Source of the DNA: Hevea brasiliensis
Taxonomy: Eukaryota > Streptophyta > Magnoliopsida > Malpighiales > Euphorbiaceae
Length of the DNA: 64,000 bases
Reading direction: 5' to 3'
NCBI RefSeq assembly: GCF_030052815.1
Contig: NC_079497.1
Location: 16,320,258 to 16,384,257, forward strand
This document shows, piece after piece, positions 1 through 12,000 of the stretch (position 1 is the first letter of the stretch; every line of letters begins with the position of its first letter). The notes beneath the pieces are model-generated. The model searched no databases. It saw only the letters and a list, made by a program, of their open reading frames with translations, and was not told the origin of the DNA. The position numbers and the translations under genes are program-made.

Positions 1-2346
1 TCAAAACATCATAAGAATGCCATAACTCAATATTTCACATTATTCAAAATAGTATGCAAAAGATGATTATAAAAAGCATACGTTGTGCACAAACCTCAAG
101 CGAGTCGCCTCTGGGCCTTGACTCGGTTCCTCGGGTTTTTTCTCGGTATTCTTTTCAATTGAAATACACAATTTTACAATGTTTCAGTACTAGAACTTAA
201 CATAAATCCCAAAATAAATTTAGCTTCACATTTACCTAGTTCTAACGTGTTAAATTCGACGTCCTCGAAATTTTTGTGTTTCGGGTTACTATTCACTACA
301 CTATTCAAGTCAAATAATTGACTTTCTAAGGCTTAATAGGTATGGGAACTCCAACTTCACCCACATACCACATTTTGGTCACTAAACTTGTTGGTTTTGG
401 TTGTTTACTCAAATCCTAATTCTTTTAGGCAAATTTGGTAAATTTTAGTTTTTGAGTCCTAAGTTGCACTGTTCCATTGGTCACTTTATTGATGGAATTT
501 GGTAAAACTTTCTTCATAGAAAATTTTCCCCATTGTCTTAAGTTTATTCTCCTTTTTGAATCACCCCAATTGTAGTTTTGTAGCTCAAGTTATAGCCAAA
601 ATACGATTCTTCGTTCACGTGCAATCGCTCATGCTGCAATTTTGGTTCTGGCAGATTTTTGATCCAACTTCGTTCAATAATTTGATTAAGTTAAGTCCGT
701 AATTTGGTCTAATTTCCTTCATACGAAATGTTCTATTATGTCTTAGGTTTCCATTGGTTCAAGATTCACCTAAATCGGAGTTTTCTAGAGAGAGTTATAG
801 CCATTGAAACCTTACTGTTCAAATGGCAATCCTGCAGTTTTGCAGGTTCAGTAACTCAATTTTGCTCAATAATTTGATTAGGTTAATGGCATAATTTGGG
901 TTGGTGTTCTTCATGAAAGTTTTAGGTCTATATCTTATCTAATTACTGGTAAAATTTCAGGTCATTTTGACCTTCCTAGCTCGAGTTATGACCAATACTG
1001 TTCATTTGGTCAGTTTGTGCAGTGGCAGACTGCTCTTAACCAACTTTGGTCAATTTCACTAGGTTTTGGTCAGTTTTTGGTTCCTTAACGAAAATTGTGT
1101 CATTTTATGTCTATTTTCATCCCCAATTGGTGGCATATCAATTGGACTTGTAAAATTTCCGTTTTGATCCTTCAAAGTTGGCTTGGTCATGCTGCCAGTA
1201 GCATGACCATTTACCCTACGAATTTGACTTTCATTCTAACAATTCCCACACATCTCCTTTGGTCATTATTGACCATTTTTCTCTTCACAATAGGTCAAAC
1301 ATGCCATTTACTCATTTTTCCAAATTTTGTCTCAAAACCCTAGGCCTCCAAACCCTAATCACACTAAAATGTTGCATTTATTCACATTTATGCATTTCCA
1401 ACTTACTACCATTCTCATGCAAATTTACTAACACATTTAAATCCATCAAACCATACAAAATCATACTCTCCTTCAACAGGCCAAAATTTTAGTTTGGTCT
1501 ATCCACATATTTTCATTTCATTTTATTAGTTTCTAAGCTCATTTCAACAACTAATTATGCACTTAATCAACTAATTAGTAGTTAAGAGACTAACCTTTGC
1601 TTAGATCCTCAAATCTCAATCTTTTGTGCTCCTTTCTTCTTTCAATCTTCTTCTTAAGTTGCAATAGTAAGCTCTAGTAAGGTTTTTAGGAGAGTTGTTA
1701 AGGTTGAGTGGAGGAATTAAAGCTTAAATGTAAGCTTAAATGGAGGAATTCTCATGGAGGGTTTTGGGAGAAAATGGGGCGGCAACAAAGGAAGAAGAAG
1801 GGTTTTTATTTTTTTTTCTTTTCTTTATATATTTTTCTATTAGTTCTTTAATTTAATTTTCGATCCCAAAATTTTCTTTTCTCCGATTTTATTTGACAGT
1901 TAGGTCAGGAGTCAGCTCTCGGGGTCAATTGACTAAATTGCCCCTCGCCGGTTCATCCCAGTTTGCAAGTAATTCCATATTTCTTCCGGCTCCCTGACTT
2001 AATTATTTGACTGGCTTAACAGTTCTTTTTCGTGATTTTCTCTTTTCCCCTGTGTTCATAAGGGTCCTAAGGATCGCAGCGTCACTTTTTACGGTTCGAA
2101 ATTTGAGTTTAAATCGACTTCGTAGTCGTTCCCGAGGAGGTCACCCATCGCTGTGACTCTCGGCTCGTTTAACCTCTTATGTTTTGTTTTTCTTATTTAT
2201 ACTTAACTAATTCAACATTACTAATTATTTGTGTTTATGGTTTCTCTAGTTGTCTTAAGTATGGTTCTAATCCCCTTAATTGTCCGGACCGATACCGGTC
2301 ATCGGAACAGTGAAATATACCAGGCTATACAAAAAGGGGTGTTTCA
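1..2346 (-). mobile_element. Truncated Tekay-type LTR 'Y' (minus strand, left end outside window)
   Basis: Read on the minus strand, this begins at 2346 with TGAAACACCCC, a variant of the TGTAACACCCC that opens the LTRs of B at 6565 and 14944. It then follows those LTRs through the GACCGGT...TCCGG block, the GACGCTGCGATCCTTAGGA block and the GTTTGTGCACAAC block near position 85. About 2.3 kb of an expected 3.5 kb is visible. It holds no ORF with recognisable content; the 60-90 aa frames are chance. The plus strand shows a repeated 'agtTATAgCCA'-type motif near 590, 795 and 985, the minus-strand version of the roughly 200-bp internal repeats. Whether Y is a solo LTR or part of a full element cannot be seen. 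Confidence 0.85.
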
Positions 2347-4809
2347 TAAAATGACCATAAGTTGGTCTAAAATTTTCTTGAATCCAGAATTGGTGTTCTG
2401 GACCTGACCAGAAATGATAGAATGAATAGTACATATCTAATTAGGCATAACTCATACTAAAAAACTTCAAATTATGTGATTCTTAAACTAATAAAAATAT
2501 GAAACATAGTAGAACACTTCTTATGAAAATCATGAACTCAAATAATGACCCTAAGTTGGTCAAATTGCTAAGCAAATTTAGTCCAATAAATCTGCCAGAA
2601 CCAAACCTGACCTAGAAATCCTGGACAAATGGTTATCCGATCAGTTTTGGCAAAAATGCCATAACTTGGGCTACAAAACTGCAAATGTAGTTATTCTAAA
2701 ACCAAAATGTTCATAACACATAGAACTACAATTTTTATATTTTAACCAGAACCCAGATCCTAAAGTAACTTAGGGAAATTGTTAGGAGAATTCAGGATTT
2801 GCTAATCTGGAATTCCTGCACTGGAATCACTTTAGCCAATTGACCCCAGAATAGTAATTAGACCATAACTTTCACTAAAAAATTCCAAATGGGATGAGCC
2901 AAAATGATCTGAAAACCTAAGACTTAGAGCTACAACGTTGGTTTAGAAACCTTACTCAAATTCTGAGATTAAGGACCTCAAATGTGAATTGTAAAACCTG
3001 ATCTAGAACCTAGAATTATGGAGTTATAAGGTTTATGAGTCTGGGTTGATTAAATTACCATAACTCACCCTATATTACCTCAAATTTAGAAAATTTTGAA
3101 CCTACGTAACCATGAGACACAGGGGAACAACTCATATGAAGAATCCTAACCAAATTATGACCATAACTAGTCCAATTAGCTTGATAGAGTTGAGTTCCAG
3201 AATCTGCCCTGTTCTAGAACAGTATTGGTCATTAGACCAGTACTTGGTAAATTGACTATAACTAGAGCTACACAACTCCAAATTGAGTGATTCAAATTGA
3301 AAAATAAAACTAAGACATAGAGGGACAATTTTTGTAAAGAATACCTCATCAGATTATGAGTAGAACTAGGTTGAAATTGGGTCCAAAAGTCAGGGCATAA
3401 ATCTGTCCAGAACCCAAACTCTTAGAAATTGCATAAGTAACTTAGGCATTCATTAGACATTTAATTAATTGACTACTTGTGGTAGTTAAATTGAGTATTA
3501 AGACATCTCCATTATATATTTTCAGTGGAAAAGGAGCCTCTTAAGAAAAGGACAAGTTGAACCAGAAAAGAGGAGTATAAAAAGGTTTGTGCACAACTAA
3601 ACCTTCTTCTTTGTTTTTCAATTTGAAATTGATTTGAATAAGTTGTATGATTGAGTTATGATTTTTATTGCATTGAGAATTTTAATTTGAGAAATTGTGT
3701 GTTGCCAACCTTATAAGGGGAAATTTATAAATGAAATATGATTGTTGATTTACAATGAAATTATTTGAATGAAATTGTTGGATTGGGTTTTGAAACCACA
3801 CTTGGAATGATAATGCTTATTGTGTTCCTCCTCTATCTATGGGGTTGAGTTTGTTTATGTTTCCTCCCTCTCTAGCTTGCCAGTTGAGGTTGAATTCGGA
3901 TGAGTACTCAATTAGCTAGCTAGCCACCTCCCTCATTATTTTTAGTTAGTGAGATTATAGATTGCTTTGTCGTAGTGTACAATACGGTATTGATTGAAAA
4001 TTTTGTGTCATAACCTAAGTTGTGTGAATTGTGGCAACACTAGTGTTTGAAATTACCTTGATAAAATGTTATTGAAAATGTGAATGTTGGAAACTCTTGT
4101 TTACCCTTTTTGATAAACTGAGTTTTGTATTGAGTTTTAAATTTTAAGTTGTGTACCACTGAGTTTACCACTCAACAATAGCTTGTTTATACTGTCGCAG
4201 GTAAAAAGATAGATAAAGCAACAGAGTGAGCTGCTAATAGTAGTGATTGAAGCTTATTTTGGGATCTTTTTCGAGTATATTAATCAGACCCTTGTAAATT
4301 CATTTTTTTGCAATTTAGTTTATATGTATCTAAAAGACAATGAGCAATTGTATAAACTAAACTGTAATAATATTTTGTTGTTTTTGGTTTGTAAAATTAT
4401 GTAAGAATCTTTACTTTGATTTTTACATGAAATAAACACCTTATTTGGTATGGAATGAGTAAAAAGAAATGACTTGAGTTGAATGCGTTTGGATTGTGGA
4501 TGAGATATTTGTATAAAATGTTTATCACAGTTTTTAAAGAACTGTTTTGTTACATTTTTAGTCGACATCATGCCAAATTTTTTTTAAACATTGTAAAATA
4601 TTAAATTAATTCCAAATGAATTTTATGGCTCTAATTTAAATAAATTCTCTCCGATATTGTTTTTCTCACCACGTTAAACTCAAAAATAAAATGGAATCGT
4701 TTTAAAATCTCTTGTAGTATATCTAATGAGTTATCTGTAGGTGAGGTTCGGTAATTCATTAAATATATTATAGGATCATGTCATGCCTTATGGAGGGATA
4801 ATGTGTGAC
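2347..4809 (+). mobile_element. Tekay-type LTR 'X', 3' two thirds, interrupted by Y
   Basis: Plus-strand LTR sequence resumes here, about 1 kb into the LTR as judged from the distance to the shared GGTTTGTGCACAAC block (3584 here; 2.2 kb from the LTR start in B). It ends with the family terminus ...AATGTGTGACA at 4809. The shared end block 'GGTGAGGTTCGGTAATTCAT' lies near 4740. Y therefore sits inside X in inverse orientation, and the missing first kilobase of X should lie beyond the left edge of the window. X in turn sits in the LTR of C; the five bases after it are CAAAA. No coding frame is recognised. Confidence 0.85.
2446..3350 (+). repeat. Degenerate tandem repeats of about 200 bp inside LTR X
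   Basis: Five diverged copies begin near 2446, 2650, 2868, 3058 and 3253, each with the order 'CATAACT...' then 'aactCCAAAT...gtgATtc' then 'agACATAg...acaac...tATGAAgA'. The same module occurs two or more times in the LTRs of B (8090, 8307), S (22622, 22848) and A (26518, 26727), and in inverse orientation in Y. Confidence 0.7.
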
Positions 4810-6093
4810 ACAAAAGCGGCATTTAAGGCTTGGGACTTCGGCAACTGAAGTTCCTTACTTCAACAGCCAAAATTGGTTATGGCAGCCTCATTTTCTTTTT
4901 ATTCTAAGGTTCTAAAACTTGTTTTTATGACCCAAAAGGGCCTAGAATAAATCATTTATTATGTGCATAGAGTTTTAGAGTTCCAGATAACTCATTAAGG
5001 TTCGACTTTTATAGGATTGGATATTAGGGACTTGGGAAGCCAAGGTTAAGAGGATAGTAACTGTTCGTTTCTAGTGGTTAATAGGCTACAAGAGGTGAGT
5101 AACACTAGCCTTTATAAATGGAAACTTATTTGATTGGGCATAAAACATTCTCATGTATCATGTCATGATTTATTAGGGTGTATGTATCTAAAACACAATA
5201 ATTACTGCATTATTGCATATTTATTATTGGTGCACAATGGATGTTGGATGACCCACTAGTTTCCCTATGGTATAGATATGTTATATGTTATGATCATGCA
5301 TGATGTTATGTGGGAAAACCAAGTGAGACCTAATAAGTCCCTGGCTCACTATTTATGATAGAGGAAAACCTAAGAAGCTTCTTTATAAGCCAAACACATT
5401 GGTTATTTTATGATTTTAAGAGGATGTATTGAGGAGCATCTATATAAGCTGGAAAAATTGGTTATGGAAAATCATTGGTGACAAGTTCATTTTATGTGAA
5501 TTGTCTATGATGTGAAAAACTCATGTGACTGATGTATTACATATGAATGAAATGATAAGTATGATAAATGTAATGGTTAGTTTACTCACTAAGCTTTTTG
5601 AAGCTTATCCCTTTCTCCCAACCCCCAGATATAGGGTTGAAGGAGTAGAGTTACCTACAGGAAGAGCTAGCCAGAGGCATGAGTTAGTTAGTTCTTTTAT
5701 ATGTTGTGTTATAAATTGGACATGTAATTTGTAAATGACTAAACACTGTGCTTCATTTTAGAAGATTTATAATATGTCATGTTTAAGTTTAAGTGATGTA
5801 TGTATGTTTACCTTAACCTTTATAGCACACTCTTTGAGTATCTATGAATGTATGAAAGAATTACACTTTAGTGTTTATGTACGAAATGAAAAAGTTCAAA
5901 TTCTAAACTGCTTTAAAAGTGAATGATTTATGTTTTAATGTAAATTCTAAAGTGTGATTGTTCATGAGTTGCTTAGTTTTGGTTTATGTAGAATGAGTTA
6001 TGTTTATCAAATTTTAAGCTTGCTACGGGTTCTAGCAGCCTTAAGCTAGTCCATTCCTTAGTACTGATAATGCCCCTAGTTGGGTTGTTACAC
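4810..6093 (+). mobile_element. Right part of the 5' LTR of old element C
   Basis: This stretch ends in ...GTTGGGTTGTTACA, directly followed by a tRNA-iMet-type primer-binding site, so it is the 3' end of a 5' LTR. Its middle (about 4900-5960) is the reverse complement, with many differences, of the three pieces of minus-strand LTR at 20101-20747, 24730-25028 and 59830-60000, for example the block around 'AGCTTTTTGAAGCTTATCCC'. C and the minus-strand element D are therefore one family. The left part of the C LTR is cut by X. No gene is seen. Confidence 0.75.
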
Positions 6094-6097
6094 AGTT

Positions 6098-6112
6098 GGT
6101 ATCAAAGTTCTA
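6098..6112 (+). promoter_or_regulatory. Primer-binding site of element C
   Basis: TGGTATCAAAGTTCT begins four bases after the LTR terminus ...TTACA. It matches the initiator-Met tRNA type (TGGTATCAGAGC...) with a G-to-A change, as expected for an old copy. Confidence 0.75.
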
Positions 6113-6360
6113 AAATAGATGAGTGGAACTAGATGCTAGTCAAAGTTATAGTAAAGAAGGAGAGAAAGTTTGTCAATTAGCACAGTTAGGAAAATACATG
6201 TCCATTAAGGTTGCATCCCTATATGATATATGATGTGCTTATGCTTCATGCCATGCTTTATGAAATGTTTTGTGTTCATGTGAATCCACATTAACTTTAT
6301 GTATGCTCAACATTTCATGTTTATTTTCAGAAAATGTGAGGTTCAAGATAGTTTGTAAGG

Positions 6361-6564
6361 ATGACTAGTGCACCACATGAAAATGAGGGTATAGGAGCAC
6401 TACCTGCTAACCCCATAGGCAGGGGAAGAATAAGCAGAAGTGGAAGGGGAGAATCCTCAAGAGGCCCCAAAAAGTCTTTTGAGGTTATTAGGGAAACCTT
6501 TAGTGCACCCAAAATGTCTATGGATGCACGAAAGGGTTTTCATGGCTTTTAGCAATAGCAGGAG
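6361..6564 (+). pseudogene. Gag of element C, N-terminal part, split by element B
   Basis: A frame opens at ATG 6361, about 260 bases after the PBS, where a gag start is expected. It encodes a Gly/Arg/Ser-rich stretch (GRGRISRSGRGESSRGP) and stops at TAG 6550. The reading then runs to AGGAG (6560-6564), the target site copied when B inserted; the continuation starts at 18417. I recognise it as gag from its position and from the downstream CCHC knuckle, not from this N-terminus, which is low-complexity. Confidence 0.6.
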
Positions 6565-7260
6565 TGTAACACCTCTATTTGCATAGCTTGGTATATTTCA
6601 CTGTTCCGATGACCGGTGTCGATCCGGATAATTAAGAGAAGTAGAACCATGTCTAAGACACTTAGATAAACCCTGAACACAAATAATTAATAATTGTCAA
6701 ATACTTAAGTACAAAGAAGAAAAACATAACACAAGAAGTTAAATGAGTTGGGAGTCACAGCAATAGGTAACCTTCTCGGGAAGGACTGCGAGTTTAATCT
6801 AAACTCAAATTTTGAACTGTAAAAGGTGACGCTGCGGTCCTTAGGACTATTGCAAACACAGTGGAAAAGAGAAGATCACGAAAAAGAATTGTTAAGCAGG
6901 TCAAATAATTAGGTCAGGGATCCGGAAGAAATATCGAATAACTTGCAAACCGGATCGAACCGGCGATGAGTAATTTGGTCAATTTACCCCTAGAGCTGAC
7001 TTCTGACCTAACTACCCAATAAAATTGGAGAAAAGAAAATTTTGGGATCAAGAATTAAATTAAAGAACTAATGGAAAAATAAATGAAAAAGAAATGAAAA
7101 ATCCAAAAATCAAAAAGTTTATGACATCATGCATGACATAAGCATGATGTAATAAACCTAATATTTAAAAATTGAAATTTTGGAGATAATTATGTATTAA
7201 TAAGTTAAAAATTAAAAAAAAAAAAAGAATTGTCTTCTTCTTCTCCAAAAAAAAAAGTCC

Positions 7261-7285
7261 TCTCTCTCTCTCTCTCTCTCTCTCT
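7261..7285. repeat. (CT)n microsatellite in the B 5' LTR
   Basis: An uninterrupted CT run of about 25 bases. The matching run in the 3' LTR (about 15645-15660) is shorter, so the tract has changed length since insertion. Confidence 0.9.
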
Positions 7286-9360
7286 TGCTTTCTCCCTCAA
7301 CCACCATTAACAACCAAAGCCTCAAGCTTCCAAATACTTGATTTCCACCATAAATCTTAGTAAAAAGCCTAGAAACCTTTTAAATGCTATTGGAAGAGAA
7401 GATTTGAAGTGGAAGAAAGAGGAAAGAAGTGGAGTTTAAGAAGTTAGAAAAGCTTTAATTGAGGTAAGTGATTGAATTTGAAAATTTTAGTTTAATTGTT
7501 GTGTATGTAGCTCACTGAACTTAGAAATTGTGTAAAATAAAACAAAAACAATTATTGAGGGACCAAACATGAAATTCATCCAGCTAGGGTTAGGGTTTGA
7601 TATGAATGAGTTCGATGGTTTTGAATGGTTATTTGAAGTGAATTAAGTGTATAAATCATGAATATACACTTTAAATTTGCATTAGAGTTGAAATGTATGT
7701 AACTAGGGTTTGGAGATTGTGAAAAATTGAAAAAAAAAAATTGAGAATTGGCCAAATGATATTATTGACCTTATTTGAGTTGAGAAATGGTCAATTGTGA
7801 CCATTTGTGGTGTGTACAAATTGTTCGAACCAAGTTCCAATTTGGATTGGTGAAGGTCAATCTGCAGGCAGCTTGACCTAGGTCCATTTCAAGGACAAAA
7901 CAGAAATTTTACCAACCCAATTGGTGTGAGGCCAATTGGGAATGAAACTAAACACAAAATACACTTTTTTCATTCAGGAATCATGCCTAGAAAGTGACCA
8001 CAACTTAGTGAACAATTAGGCTAAATCTGAAATTGAGCAAGCTGACTTGTACAAAAATGACCAAATGAATAGTAGTTACGTAAATGACCATAACTTGGTC
8101 TAGGAAGGTCCAAATGACCTGAATTTTATACCGAAAGAAATCTGAGACATAGCCCTACAACTTTCATGAAGAGAACAAACCCAAATTTTGACTATAACCT
8201 ATCTGAAAAACTAGCTACAATCAACCTATTAAAACTGCCAAAATCCAAAATTTGCCCAGAATTCTAGGTAACACTAAATCTGGCCAACCATGTTTAAATG
8301 GCCATAACTAGGGCTACAAAACTCTAAATAGAGTGATTTAAAAAGGAAAATAAAGTTAAGACAATAAGGAACAACTTCTGTGAAGAAAACATAGCCAAAT
8401 TACCACAGTAACATGACCAATGGAACAGTGCAAAACAGGGCACAAAATATGAAATTTTGGAATTTTACCTAAGAGACTTAAGATTTGAGGAAAACAACCA
8501 AAACCAACAAGTTAGGTAACCAAAATGTGGCATGTGGGTGAAATTAGAATTCCCATACCTATTAAGCATTAGAAATTCAACAAATTGACTTGAATAGTGT
8601 CATGAATAGTAACCCAAAATACAAATTTCAAAGAACGTTAAATTAAGCATATTAAAGTTAGATTTGAAACTATTTTTGGACTTATGATAATTTTATGGTA
8701 CTGAAACACTGTAAACTTGTGTGTTTCAGTGGAAAAGAATACCGGGAAAGAACCCGAAGCATCGAGTCAAGGCCAAGAGAAGACTCGTATAAGGTTTGTG
8801 CACAACATAGAAATTTCTGTAAATTTTCTTCTGTAAATTGTTTTGAATGAATTGTGATATTAAATTGTGACTTAATTGTATTGAAATGTATATTATGCTT
8901 TTTGACTTAAATTGTTGAAAGTTTACTTGTATGTGTTTGAAATGACAATAAATATTTGATAAATTGTTAAGACATTTTTGAAACCATAGTGTCATGATCA
9001 TATATTTGAATGCCTCACTAGCATGACTAGTGAGGGAAATTAGTTTTGAATTTTGATTCCTTCTCTAGCTGAAGTGTTGAGGTGTGTGCTAGTAGAAGAA
9101 GAAATTTGAATGGGTACCCATATATTTGAGCTAGCTAGCCTTGTGATTTCTCATAAGCCTCCGGCTATTGAGATGAATATGTTTCGAATGGCATGATATA
9201 ACTGTGTGTTTTTATGAAATTGTTTTGAGACTTCCTAAATGAAATTGTTTGGACTAAAAGTTTATAAATCATGTTTTGTATCTGTCTTTCATTTTCAGTA
9301 TTGTATTTGAATAAATAGGATTTGAATTATGCATAAATGTTATTTTAGTATGTTATGCAC

Positions 9361-9382
9361 CACTGAGTTATAGTACTCAGTG
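9361..9382 (+). other. Conserved LTR hairpin, B copy
   Basis: CACTGAGT, six-base spacer, ACTCAGTG: perfect 8-bp arms. Equivalent hairpins lie at the same place in the LTRs of S (24065-24087) and A (27486-27503), the latter with a different but still paired stem. See the finding on covariation. Confidence 0.75.
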
Positions 9383-10058
9383 ATGGCTGTTATTACTGTT
9401 GCAGATATAGAGACTAGAGGAGCAGCAGAGTGAGCTGCTGAGGATCTTAGAGCTACCTCCCTGAAGTTTTGTCATGTATAATTTTATACCCTAAATGTAA
9501 TATTTATATTTGTATATGTAACCGTATGTACATGTATAAATTGACTTTGAGTAGTTGTATAGAGTTTGTAATAATATTATTTTGGTTTTGCTAATGTATA
9601 GTGGTTGATAAATATAATTTGTTTTTACTTGAATAAAAAATGAATGGAAATATTAAGTACTATTTTGATGACAATTGAGTTGTGAATTATTAATTTGAAT
9701 TTTGGAGTTTGAAAAATAATGTTGAGTTTTGTTGAAGTAGCTGTGAGTTTGATGAAAAAGAATTATTAAAAGTGTTTTACAGATTTTTGAAGAACAGTTT
9801 TCTTAAAATACAGATGGCACTTTGCCGAAATTTTTCTTAAATTTGCGTAAAAATAAAATGGACAAAAAATTTAAACTAGTTTTTAAACTTCTTTTAAATA
9901 TAAAAAAATGCTCACCACTTCTAAAAAGTAAGAAAATGGTTTTAAAATCCTTTGTAGAGTACTTAATGAGTTATTGGTAGGTGAAGTTCGGTAGTTCATT
10001 AGGTATTCTACGAAATCATGTTATGCCTTACAGAGGGTTAAGGTGTGATATGTTTCAG

Positions 10059-10070
10059 TGGTATCAGAGT
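10059..10070 (+). promoter_or_regulatory. Primer-binding site of element B
   Basis: TGGTATCAGAGT lies eight bases after the LTR end. It is complementary to the 3' end of initiator-Met tRNA, the usual primer for Tekay-type elements, with a C-to-T change at its last base. Confidence 0.85.
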
Positions 10071-10238
10071 GAATTTTTGAAATATGTTTTGATTTGTGAA
10101 TTTGTGTCTTTTCTTTGATAAGTACAACTGCTCAATGTCCTTATTTGTTACATACAGTGCATTACATCATGAATATGAATTAACAGAGAGAATCTCCTTG
10201 TGTTGTTTGTTCATGAGATATCCTAACTCCAAACTGAA

Positions 10239-11378
10239 ATGGAAGAAGGGGATCGCTCTGTTGAGCAGTTAGTAGAGCCTGAGGCCCAAGGAGAAGCCCT
10301 AGCTCTCCCAAATGTCAGTGGGTCAGTAGCACCAGCCGCACAAATGCCGCAATTTCCTATACAATTTGCTCAGCAGATGGCTGCGATGTTCCAACAAATG
10401 GCTAGAAGCATGCCTACCCAAGCTCCATTTCAGACACCTGTGGTGCAACCACAGCCTTCAGCCAGGCAGTATGACAAGCTACTTAAGTATGGGGCCACAG
10501 AGTTTAAGGGTATAGTGGACCCTTTAAAGGCAGAGCAGTGGTTGGAGAGAATGGACTGAGTATTCAAGAAACTACACTACCTGCATGAACTAAAGTTTGA
10601 GTATTCAGTATCTTTATTGCAAGGGGACGCATATGACTGATGAAAGACCATCCCCCATAGCTTGGCAGAATTGCCAGTATTAACCTGGGATGATTTCATC
10701 AGAGAGTTCAGACAGAAATATGTCCCAGCTGCATATGTGGATCAAAAACTACAAGAATTTCTGAGTTTGAAGCAAGGCAACAGAACAGTGGCAGAATATG
10801 AGAGGGAGTTCTCCCGCTTAAGCCACTATGCTAGGAGTCTCCTGTCTACGAGCAAAGAAAGGTGCAAGAGATTTGAGACAGGTTTGAAGCCCAGTTTGAA
10901 GATGCAAGTAGTGGGATTCAGACACAGTAACTTCTCTGAGCTCATCTCTCAAGCACTTGAGTTAGAAAGAATTGAATTAGAAGCAACACCAGTGAATGAG
11001 AAAGCTGAGAAGACTGAAAAATCAGAGAAAGAAAAAGGTGAAAAATCAGTTAAACAAAGTCCTAGTGGTACATCTGGAAAAAAGAAGAAATTTTGGGGAC
11101 CTAGCAGAGGTAGAGGTGGAAAGTTTAGAAGGGGTAGATTCTCTGGACAGAAACCCCCTAGATCTGGTCAGCAGTCTACTAGGGGTTCATATCCTCTCCA
11201 CCCCAGTGAGACTTGTGGCAAGATTCATGGGGGAGAATGCTATTGGGCAATAGGAGCTTGCTTTAACTGTGGAGGCAAGGGCAATCTTGCTAAGGACTGC
11301 ACCAGTACCCCTAGATTTGGGCCAGCTCCTACTACTGCAAAAGGATCCATTCAGAGTCCTACTACCAGAAGTTCATAA
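10239..11378 (+). pseudogene. gag: Element B gag (capsid/nucleocapsid), with stops
   Basis: The first ATG in frame with the rest of gag-pol is at 10239. The protein would form the virus-like particle. Residues from about 70 on match the retrotransposon gag core (RQYDKLLKYGATEFKG, then a region like FRQKYVPAAYVDQKLQEF and VAEYEREFSRLSHYA), followed by a Lys/Glu-rich linker and a CCHC knuckle near 11257-11300. In that knuckle the His is replaced by Asn (CFNCGGKGNLAKDC). In-frame stops are TGA at 10557 and a TGA TGA pair at 10638, all at positions where relatives have Trp or similar, and TAA at 11376. The frame continues without a shift into protease. Confidence 0.88.
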
Positions 11379-11489
11379 TCGGTTAGCAGAGGAAGAGGTA
11401 GAGGTAGAGGCAATGCTTTTGGCAGTCAAGGTATTGTTAGCCAATAAGCAGAAGGGAGTGCTCCAGCCAGGGTTTACACGATGAGATAG

Positions 11490-12000
11490 TGAGAAGAGGC
11501 TGAGACTTTTGATGTTGTAGCTGGTACATTCTCTATCTCTGATCAAGATGTATTTGTACTGTTTGATCCAAGCTCTACTCATTCATATGTTAGTGCTAGC
11601 ATAGTTAGTTCTCTTGTGGTTCCGTGTGCCAAAATGGATTTTGAAGTGCTAGTAACTAGTCCATTAGGACAAGAGGTCCGGGTCAATAGAATGTATAGAG
11701 ATTGTCCTTTGGTGATCCAAGGACATGTTTTTCTGTCAGATTTGATTGAAATGCCCTTCAGAGATTATGATATTATCTTGGGTATGGATTGGTTAGCCAG
11801 GCATCACGCCATGATTGACTGTAGACTGAAGACAGTCACTTTTGGTCTCCCTCTGTACAGTGATGTTGTAATACATGGGGAGAGGCAATTACTGCCATCA
11901 AATATCATTTCGGCTGCACTAGCCAGAAGGATGATCAGAAAGGGGTGTGAAGCATACTTGGCACATGTGATAGACACCCAAGTGGAGAGTCCAGCACTGA
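11490..12000 (+). pseudogene. Element B aspartic protease domain
   Basis: In the same frame as gag. The catalytic region reads LFDPSSTHSYV (about 11559-11590), in which DPSS stands where this lineage usually has DPGS. The flap/C-terminal signature IILGMDWL follows near 11770. The domain would release gag and pol products from the polyprotein. Stops at about 11442-11489 lie between gag and this domain; within the domain the frame is open to the TAG at 12168. Confidence 0.85.

Larger units (their letters stand above)
6565..10050 (+). repeat. Element B 5' LTR
   Basis: 3,486 bp, starting TGTAACACCTC and ending AAGGTGTGATA. It contains the family's shared blocks: the GACCGGTGTCGATCC start block, a CT microsatellite, the ~200-bp modules at 8090 and 8307, the GTTTGTGCACAAC block at 8795, the CACTGAGT/ACTCAGTG hairpin at 9361 and the 'GGTGAAGTTCGGTAGTTCAT' block near the end. 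No coding sequence is recognised; the 91-aa minus-strand frame at 8726-9001 is chance. Confidence 0.93.

Noticed and set aside
1338..1363. AAACCCTA telomere-like motifs (also AGGGTTAGGGTTT near 7586 and 15961)
   Set aside because: One or two copies only; common in plant LTRs and promoters, not an interstitial telomere.
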